DNA from: a virus
IMG/VR virus record: IMGVR_UViG_3300025626_000030
Coordinates: 1-58,858 of that record
DNA length: 58,858 nt
Reading direction: 5' to 3' (one strand)
The notes under the pieces are model-generated. The model did not search any database and was not told the DNA's origin. It saw nothing but the letters and a program-made list of their open reading frames with translations. Of this stretch, positions 49,376 to 56,100 are shown piece after piece. The translations under genes and the position numbers were made by a program. The stretch's first letter is position 1, and every line of letters starts with the position of its first letter.

Positions 49376-49810
49376 ATGTTAGCCGAGATCACCGCCGCCA
49401 ATGCTGCGTTTAAGCTTATCAAAACTGCGCTTAGTAACGGCAAGGAGCTTTACGACTGTTCAGAAGCGGCGAAATCTTATTTTACTAACAAGAGCGCTAT
49501 AACCAAGCGCGTTGCTCAAAAAGGCAAGTCTGACCTCGATACTTTTATGGCCCTTGAGAAAATCAAAGAGCAAGAGGAATGGCTAAAGGACTATATGGTC
49601 TACGCTGGCCGAGCTGAGATGTATAGCGACTGGCTCAACTTCCAAAGCGAGTGCAAACGGGAGCGAGAGAGAGTCGCTAGGTTGGCTGTACTTAAACGCC
49701 ATGCCACACTAAAGCTAATTAAACAGTTTGTTACCGTTATAGGTATAGCGGTAGCGGTAATTCCCATAATGATTTACGTAGTAATACTTACGGCACAAGA
49801 GTACAAATAA
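49376..49810 (+). CDS. membrane-anchored helical protein of the lysis block
   Basis: A 144-residue protein. The first 100 residues are helical and charged (FKLIKTALSNGKELYDCSEA, EEWLKDYMVYAGRAEMYSDW), and the last 30 contain a membrane helix (IAVAVIPIMIYVVIL). I recall close relatives in marine phages in this location, function unknown. It may be an inner-membrane spanin or virion protein. Its stop overlaps the next ATG. Confidence 0.6.
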   Translation: MLAEITAANAAFKLIKTALSNGKELYDCSEAAKSYFTNKSAITKRVAQKGKSDLDTFMALEKIKEQEEWLKDYMVYAGRAEMYSDWLNFQSECKRERERVARLAVLKRHATLKLIKQFVTVIGIAVAVIPIMIYVVILTAQEYK

Positions 49811-50016
49811 TGACCACAGTCAAAGAGATGGAAGTAAAACTAAACGGGCATGAAAAAGAGTGTGCCGTTAGGTATGCCAATATAGAAAAGCAATTAGACC
49901 AAGGCAATGCCAAGTTTGATAAAATTAACACTCGATTTGATGCTGTTGATAAGCGGTTGTGGCTTCTTTATCCCTTTGTGCTAGTTTCTCCTCTCGTAGA
50001 GAAGTTATTCCAATGA
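49810..50016 (+). CDS. small coiled-coil protein, XhlA-like holin accessory
   Basis: A 68-residue protein: a coiled coil (AVRYANIEKQLDQGNAKFD) and then a hydrophobic C-terminal segment (LWLLYPFVLVSPLVEKLF). The architecture matches XhlA-type holin-associated proteins. It overlaps the holin start (ATGA), which supports a role in lysis. Function by inference from shape and place. Confidence 0.6.
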   Translation: MTTVKEMEVKLNGHEKECAVRYANIEKQLDQGNAKFDKINTRFDAVDKRLWLLYPFVLVSPLVEKLFQ

Positions 50017-50390
50017 GTATATTAAACTCTTTAATAGCACCCGTAACTGGTCTTCTTGACAAGTTTATTCCTGATGCCGATACAAAACAAAAGATCGCGC
50101 ACGAACTAGCGACTATGGCCGAAAAGCACGGGCAGGAAATAGCACTAGCGCAAATTAAACTTAACACTGAAGACGCTAAAGGCAATTGGTTTCAATCGGG
50201 CTGGCGGCCAGCAACTGGCTGGATTTGTGTTGCTGGATTTGCCGTAAACTTCCTTATTTCGCCATTAGCTGCACCTTTAGGAATAACAATACCACAAGCG
50301 GATACCACGGTTATGTTGCCTGTATTGCTTGGTATGTTGGGTCTGGGTGGTATGCGCACTGCGGAAAGGATGAAGGGTAAAGGCAAATGA
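50013..50390 (+). CDS. holin of the three-helix family
   Basis: A 125-residue protein from the ATG at 50013, which overlaps the upstream stop. The N-terminus LIAPVTGLLDKFIPDADTKQ is amphipathic, then FQSGWRPATGWICVAGFAVN and a second hydrophobic stretch (TTVMLPVLLGMLGLGG) form membrane helices. The GWRPATGW motif fits the holin_3TM family. It would open the inner membrane for the peptidase that follows by ATGA overlap. Confidence 0.8.
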   Translation: MSILNSLIAPVTGLLDKFIPDADTKQKIAHELATMAEKHGQEIALAQIKLNTEDAKGNWFQSGWRPATGWICVAGFAVNFLISPLAAPLGITIPQADTTVMLPVLLGMLGLGGMRTAERMKGKGK

Positions 50391-50728
50391 AGTACTTCAA
50401 ACTCTCAGATTTTAACTGCCAACAGACGGGTAACAACGAGATGTGCGAGGATTTCTTGGTAAGACTTGATAACCTACGCGAGGCTTGTGGGTTTCCGTTC
50501 GTAATTACTTCGGGCTACAGAGACCCTAGACACAGCATAGAAGCACGAAAAGCTAAACCCGGAAAGCACAGTGAGGGCATTGCTTCAGATATACGTATCT
50601 CTAACGGTGCAGAAGGGTATAAAATAGTCTCTGAGGCAATGAAGGCTGGGTTTACTGGCATTGGAATTGCTAAGACATTTATCCATGTAGACGACCGAAA
50701 AACTACTCCGGTTGTCTGGTCATACTAG
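50387..50728 (+). CDS. endolysin, peptidase M15 type
   Basis: A 113-residue metallopeptidase. TSGYRDPRHS, GKHSEGIASDIRI (H61, D68) and TFIHVDD (H100) are the zinc ligands of the M15 D-Ala-D-Ala peptidase family. Size is close to other small phage M15 endolysins. No signal peptide, so it needs the holin upstream. It cuts peptide stems of the cell wall. Confidence 0.9.
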   Translation: MKYFKLSDFNCQQTGNNEMCEDFLVRLDNLREACGFPFVITSGYRDPRHSIEARKAKPGKHSEGIASDIRISNGAEGYKIVSEAMKAGFTGIGIAKTFIHVDDRKTTPVVWSY

Positions 50729-50738
50729 TAGGTAACCT

Positions 50739-52574
50739 ATGCCCCTTAAAAAACTACAGCTAAAACCCGGTATTAACCGTGAGAACACCCGCTATACTAA
50801 TGAGGGCGGTTGGTATGAGTGCGATAAAGTCCGGTTTCGCCAAGGTCTGCCGGAGAAGATTGGGGGGTGGCAGCGTATATCTAACGCTACGTTCCTCGGC
50901 GTATGCCGATCTCTGTGGAACTGGGTTACCCTAAGTAGTCAGAACCTGATCGCCGTAGGCACTAACTTAAAGTACTACATTGAGAACGGTGGCGCTTACA
51001 ACGATGTCACACCATTACGTGCTACTGTAACCCTGACTAACCCGTTTGAGACTACTAGTGGTTCGCCTATAGTAGAAGTTACTGACGCCAACGGAGGCTA
51101 TATTGACGGGGACTTTGTTACGTTTAGCGGCGCAAGTGCTGTAGGGGGTCTCACTCTAAACGCCGAGTATCAGCTAACTGAAACTACAACAAACAACGTA
51201 TATACAATAGATGCAGGGACTAACGCCAGTTCAAGTGCTACAGGTGGCGGCACAGTAACGGCTGCCTATCAGATCAATGTTGGCCCTGCTTTTGCTGTCC
51301 CCCTAGTTGGTTGGGGGGCTTCAAGTTGGGGTGTCGGTGCGTGGGGCGTAGGTGACTCTTCTACTAATAGCCTACGTATATGGAGCCAAGCTAACTTTGG
51401 AGAAGATTTAATACTTGCTCCTCGGGACGGCTCTATATACCTTTGGGATGCCACAAACGGGGTAACCACTAGGGCAGTAGCTCTTACAGGTACGGAAGTA
51501 CCAACGTCACAGAAGCTAATCCTCGTGTCAGACGTTAATCGGTTTGTATTTGCTTTCGGTGCTAACGACCTCGGTTCTTCCCAGCCTAACCCTATGCTTA
51601 TTCGTTGGTCAGACCAAGAAGACGCTACTAACTGGTCACCTTCCTCTACTAACCAAGCGGGAGACCTCATACTATCTAACGGTACAGAGATTGTAGCTGC
51701 TCAACAGGCGCGTCAAGAAGTACTAGTATGGACAGACTCCGCTCTGTACGCGTTACAGTACGTTGGTGCTCCTGCCGTGTGGACTGCGCAGTCCGTTGGT
51801 GAGAATACATCTATTGCCTCGCAGAACGCTGTGGGTTGGGCTAATGGCGTGGCTTATTGGATGGGTCGAGATAAATTTTACATGTACGATGGACGTACCC
51901 AACCGCTCAAATGTGACTTACGAAGGTTTATATTCAACGACTTTAACACCCTACAGTACGAGCAAGTATTCTGCGGTACTAATGAGTCCTACCACGAGAT
52001 TTGGTGGTGGTATTGCTCCAGCAGTTCTAGCGTAGCCGACAAATATGTAGTGTATAACTATGTAGAAAAAGTATGGTACTACGGCAACATGAGTCGTACT
52101 GCATGGCTTGATTCGGGGCTAAGAGACTTCCCTCTAGGCGCTACGTACAGTAATAACCTTGTTAATCACGAGGAGGGCGTTGACGATAACGAAGGGGCGA
52201 CTACCGCTCCTATAGCGGCGTACATATCTTCCGCGCAGTTTGATCTGGAAGACGGGCATCAGTTTGCCTTTATTTGGCGTATCTTGCCGGACATTACGTT
52301 TGATGGGTCTGAAGTAGATTCTCCTAGTGCGACTATGACCCTGTTACCCCTACAAAGTTCCGGTTCAGGGTATAATAACCCCACTTCTGTAGGCGGTACC
52401 AATAGCGCAGGTATTACACGTTCGGCGATATTGCCGGTAGAGCAGTTTACAGACCAACTATTCATACGTGTACGTGGACGACAGCTAGCGATAAAGGTAG
52501 AATCTAGCGCAATAGGTGTTACTTGGCAGTTGGGTAGCCCTCGTATAGACATGCGTTCGGACGGGAGACGGTAA
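50739..52574 (+). CDS. tail hub protein, P22 gp10-like
   Basis: A 611-residue protein starting with LKPGINRENTRYTNEGGWYE and VRFRQGLPEKIGGWQRI, a motif I recognise from the P22 gp10-type tail-hub proteins of podoviruses. The middle includes beta repeats and SSWGVGAWGVGDSS; the C-terminus, FTDQLFIRVRGRQLAIKVES, closes the fold. It forms the tail nozzle below the gp4-like adaptor. No tape measure gene accompanies it, which is the main evidence for a short-tailed phage. Confidence 0.8.
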   Translation: MPLKKLQLKPGINRENTRYTNEGGWYECDKVRFRQGLPEKIGGWQRISNATFLGVCRSLWNWVTLSSQNLIAVGTNLKYYIENGGAYNDVTPLRATVTLTNPFETTSGSPIVEVTDANGGYIDGDFVTFSGASAVGGLTLNAEYQLTETTTNNVYTIDAGTNASSSATGGGTVTAAYQINVGPAFAVPLVGWGASSWGVGAWGVGDSSTNSLRIWSQANFGEDLILAPRDGSIYLWDATNGVTTRAVALTGTEVPTSQKLILVSDVNRFVFAFGANDLGSSQPNPMLIRWSDQEDATNWSPSSTNQAGDLILSNGTEIVAAQQARQEVLVWTDSALYALQYVGAPAVWTAQSVGENTSIASQNAVGWANGVAYWMGRDKFYMYDGRTQPLKCDLRRFIFNDFNTLQYEQVFCGTNESYHEIWWWYCSSSSSVADKYVVYNYVEKVWYYGNMSRTAWLDSGLRDFPLGATYSNNLVNHEEGVDDNEGATTAPIAAYISSAQFDLEDGHQFAFIWRILPDITFDGSEVDSPSATMTLLPLQSSGSGYNNPTSVGGTNSAGITRSAILPVEQFTDQLFIRVRGRQLAIKVESSAIGVTWQLGSPRIDMRSDGRR

Positions 52575-52768
52575 TGGCTGTAGACAATAATAGGTACAAC
52601 GTACCGTTTCGTGCCCCCGCGTTGCCCTACCCCCCAACAACGTACGATGCGCAGGCGTTTGAAGAGTTTAATAAAATACTGCGTATCTACTTTAATCAGT
52701 TAGATAACGCCCTACGAAATGCTGCGCTTGTCCAACAAGCAGAAGCTACTACTTGGTTTATAAGCTAA
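52574..52768 (+). CDS. small conserved virion protein
   Basis: A 64-residue protein, RAPALPYPPTTYDAQAFEEF, then a helix (YFNQLDNALRNAAL) ending TTWFIS. I recall similar genes after the gp10-like gene in marine podoviruses. The stop is part of TAATG with the next gene. Function unknown; probably a tail-linker peptide. Confidence 0.6.
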   Translation: MAVDNNRYNVPFRAPALPYPPTTYDAQAFEEFNKILRIYFNQLDNALRNAALVQQAEATTWFIS

Positions 52769-53088
52769 TGGCTAATACTTACAAGAATGCAAAGCTAGAC
52801 CTAACTACTACTAACGTAACAGTTCTATACACTGCGGCTAGTCTTACTACAGGTATTGTTAAGTCTATTATAGTATCAGAAGATTCCGGTAATGCTGATA
52901 CTATAACGATTACTTTGACTAATGGTAGTACTGTTTACAGCCTGTTTAAAACAAAAGCTGTTGGCGCAAATGCTACTGTGGAGTTGTTAACAGCACCTCT
53001 AGTAATACAACCTACTGAGATATTAAAGGTGACCGCGACTACCGCCAATAGACTGCATGTAGTAGCCAGCATATTAGAAATTACATAG
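52768..53088 (+). CDS. small strand-rich virion protein
   Basis: A 106-residue protein from the ATG at 52768 (TAATG). Thr/Val/Ile/Asn-rich, reading as a beta sandwich (VTVLYTAASLTTGIVKSIIV, HVVASILEIT). It resembles small trimeric tail or fibre parts. No family recognised. It is the last sure gene before the giant frame. Confidence 0.6.
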   Translation: MANTYKNAKLDLTTTNVTVLYTAASLTTGIVKSIIVSEDSGNADTITITLTNGSTVYSLFKTKAVGANATVELLTAPLVIQPTEILKVTATTANRLHVVASILEIT

Positions 53089-53118
53089 GGCACCTAGGAA
53101 GAACTAAGGACGTAAGTT

Positions 53119-53178
53119 ATGGGTAAAAGTAACAACCAAGTCAGCGCATCCTTCCAAGGCGTGTTAATTAAAAATTAG
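53119..53178 (+). CDS. possible 19-residue peptide
   Basis: A short frame MGKSNNQVSASFQGVLIKN with AAGGA about eight bases upstream, between two real genes on the same strand. The length is too small to decide from sequence alone. It may be a leader peptide for the giant gene that starts 10 bases later. Confidence 0.3.
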   Translation: MGKSNNQVSASFQGVLIKN

Positions 53179-53187
53179 AGGTACCAC

Positions 53188-56100
53188 ATGTCAGGATATA
53201 ACAGGACGTCAGGGCAATCTTACAACTACAGTCAAGATGGCACTTTTACCGACCAGTATGGTAACGTAATTGGCACTACGGGAAATTCGCTAGACCGCGC
53301 ATACTACTACTGGCAATCTCGTGCAGGTTCTGGGGCTTTTACCCAAGTAGGAGAAGGTTTAGACCGGCCTGAATATGGCGACCGCTGGAAAGGACATTCT
53401 GAATATAACCCCGCTTACTCTTACTACAAAGCTATGGGTGTTCCTATACGTGATTTTTACTACGCAAGTGATTCCCATTCTGAAGCAGAAATAGAAAGCT
53501 ACGCCCAACTAATCGAAGAGTTTGAAGCAGGCCCAGTTAGCGTTGTGGGTTCTCCTGAGTATACCCGCGCCCAAGAGTGGTTCCGAGAGGCCGTACCTAC
53601 GTTAATTAGCAATACAAATGTAGCTCGGGATAACCTCGTAGACTACTTCGGTATGGAGAAAGAGTTAACCAAAATAGGATACAGCGAGGAAGAAATTGGA
53701 AAGGCGCTAAACAAGAGTAGAATGTCGCCTTACTCAGGGATGGCGTTTAGCACTGGGGCAGAAAGCGCAGGGTTTGCGGACGCGTACACTAAACTATTTA
53801 ACGAGGCAAAAATCTACGGGGGTATTACAGAAGACTTCCAAAAAGCTTACGACATAAAAGCTCCTGAGTACCACGACAAAAACTTTGCCCGACTAGTTTC
53901 CCTGAGTATGACCGACCCTCAAGCGTACCAAAGAGAGTACGCAAAGATGAACTTGCGAGACAAAAATGTCTACATGTTTAAAGCGTACGACAAGGGGTTG
54001 TTCGAGGACTCTGCCGAGCGCACTCGCCTAGAAGAAGCGGGAGTTGCCCCCGAAGAAATTAATAAACGTATCGAACTAGGTTCGATGAACAAGTATAAAG
54101 AAGTTATAGTTAGCAACTTGCACGAGTCGGGTAACTATGACGATGTGTATAAAAGACCCGCTACCGGAGATGCAGAACTTTTAGGTTTTGACGTTGCGGG
54201 GGGTGACCCTGAATCCGAGTGGGTAGTAAAGATGAAAGGCAACGCCTTTCAAGACGCTGGTGGCACTTCGGGCGGGCAGTATGGGTACCGAAGAATAAAG
54301 TTCTTCCCTGAAGAAACCCTCCGCGCTTCTGGGGTGTACGGCCCTGAGTCTAAGTACAACAACTATTTACAGTCTGAATCTAGCCTCGAAGAAAAGCTAG
54401 CCCGACAGTCAGTAGGAAAAATGGAAACCATTGGGGGTCTAGGGGAGTACGTAGACGTAAGCCCTGAAGACGAGGGCGCGCTGGAGGGGGTTGTTAACTT
54501 TGCAGATTTAGCCCTTTCATTATTTGTCCCCACGTATAACCTAATTAAAATCGGCGTAAACGCCGCTCAAGGAGAGACCCTACACTTGGCGGACTACATT
54601 TCTGCGGGTGTATCGGCACTAAAGGTATTTGACGTTATCGCAGCGCCTATGGGGGTGGAAGAAGCGGCGGAAGTAGGTGCGACAGCCTCTGCAAACGTAC
54701 TTGAAGCCGGAGGCACAGCAGCGGAAGCGGCAAGAGCATCAGAGCGGGCTATAGCCTTGGCATCAGCGGGCAAAGGACTTACCTTGCCGGGAATGTCCGA
54801 ACCGCTAACTTACGCGCAGACAGTAGGACTTGCTAACTCTATAACCGAGGGTAACCCTGCGGCGTTTATCCTAGGTACTTTTGGCGGAGATATGCTAGAC
54901 GCAGCTTTCGCTAAGTATGGAGTAGACCCTGCAAATCTCCCTGCGGGAGTAAAAGAAGGCATTGTTAAGGCCATAAGTAAAGTAGGGCAGGGAGAAGATT
55001 GGGATGAGGCTTTATCTTCTGGCGCGTACGCGTGGTTTAAAAGTTCCGACTTAGGAGATGGATTCTTAGGAGAACTTCAGCAGGTGGGTAGGGATATAGA
55101 TAGTACGTACTTGCAGCCCCTAAAAGATTCCCTTCCTGACCTCGGGGGGGTTGTGGGCGATTGGCCTGTGTGGGGAGAAATATCTGAGTCTACCGGCCAG
55201 CTAATAGACGGGTTCCAAGACATAATAGGTGGAATGAACGACTTAGTTCCGGGGATAACAGACTTTGCACAAGAAATAGCCAACAGTGTTTTGGAAGTGA
55301 TACCTACTGAAAGCATAGAAGAAGCTCTTAGCAAGATTGGTCAGATGACAGGCGGGGCGTTTAACGAGCTACCTGCCGCCGCTCAAGATGCCCTAGAAGA
55401 AGGACTTCAAAGCGCCATAATAGACGGAGAAGTAGACTCTCTTGCTATGGCCGAAGCCGTATCTGCCGCAGTAATAACTACTGATGCCATAAACGAAGCG
55501 TTCCCTGAAAGGCTAACTGACGTAGTTTCGGCTCGGATAATAACTAGTGCAGTCCGAAATTCAATAACTGCCGCTATGTCAGGAGGAGATGTTTCTGATG
55601 CGTTTGTACTAAGTATAGCTCAAGGGGCCGCTAACGCCGCTAAAAAATCCTTCCGCGAAGGAACTTGGAAAGACGATCTTAAAGGACTAGTGGACAGAGT
55701 AGAAGGAGACTATACAGACACAAACAACTTACGTGCTGACGTAGATAAAGGAGCTACTGACTATGCGACTAAAGCTAAAGAGTACAATGACCTTGTAACT
55801 GATATGAACTCAGAAGAAGCGGAAGTACTACGCTTATCGGAGAAAGCTGCCAGTACAGGGGCACAAGCAGATGAAGCGGCGTTTAACGCAGCCCGAGACG
55901 CTTTTCAAACAAAAGTAGTCGATACTTACGCCCCGCAACTAAGCACCATAGTACAAGACATAGATAGCATTAAAGTAAAGCGAGATGAAGATGTGAGTAA
56001 GTACACTGCATCTCTGGATAACTTAGATACGGCTACAGTACTGCTTAACGACAACTTAACTCCAGTGTACGCAGATATAGACAAGCTTGCCGTTGAAGGG

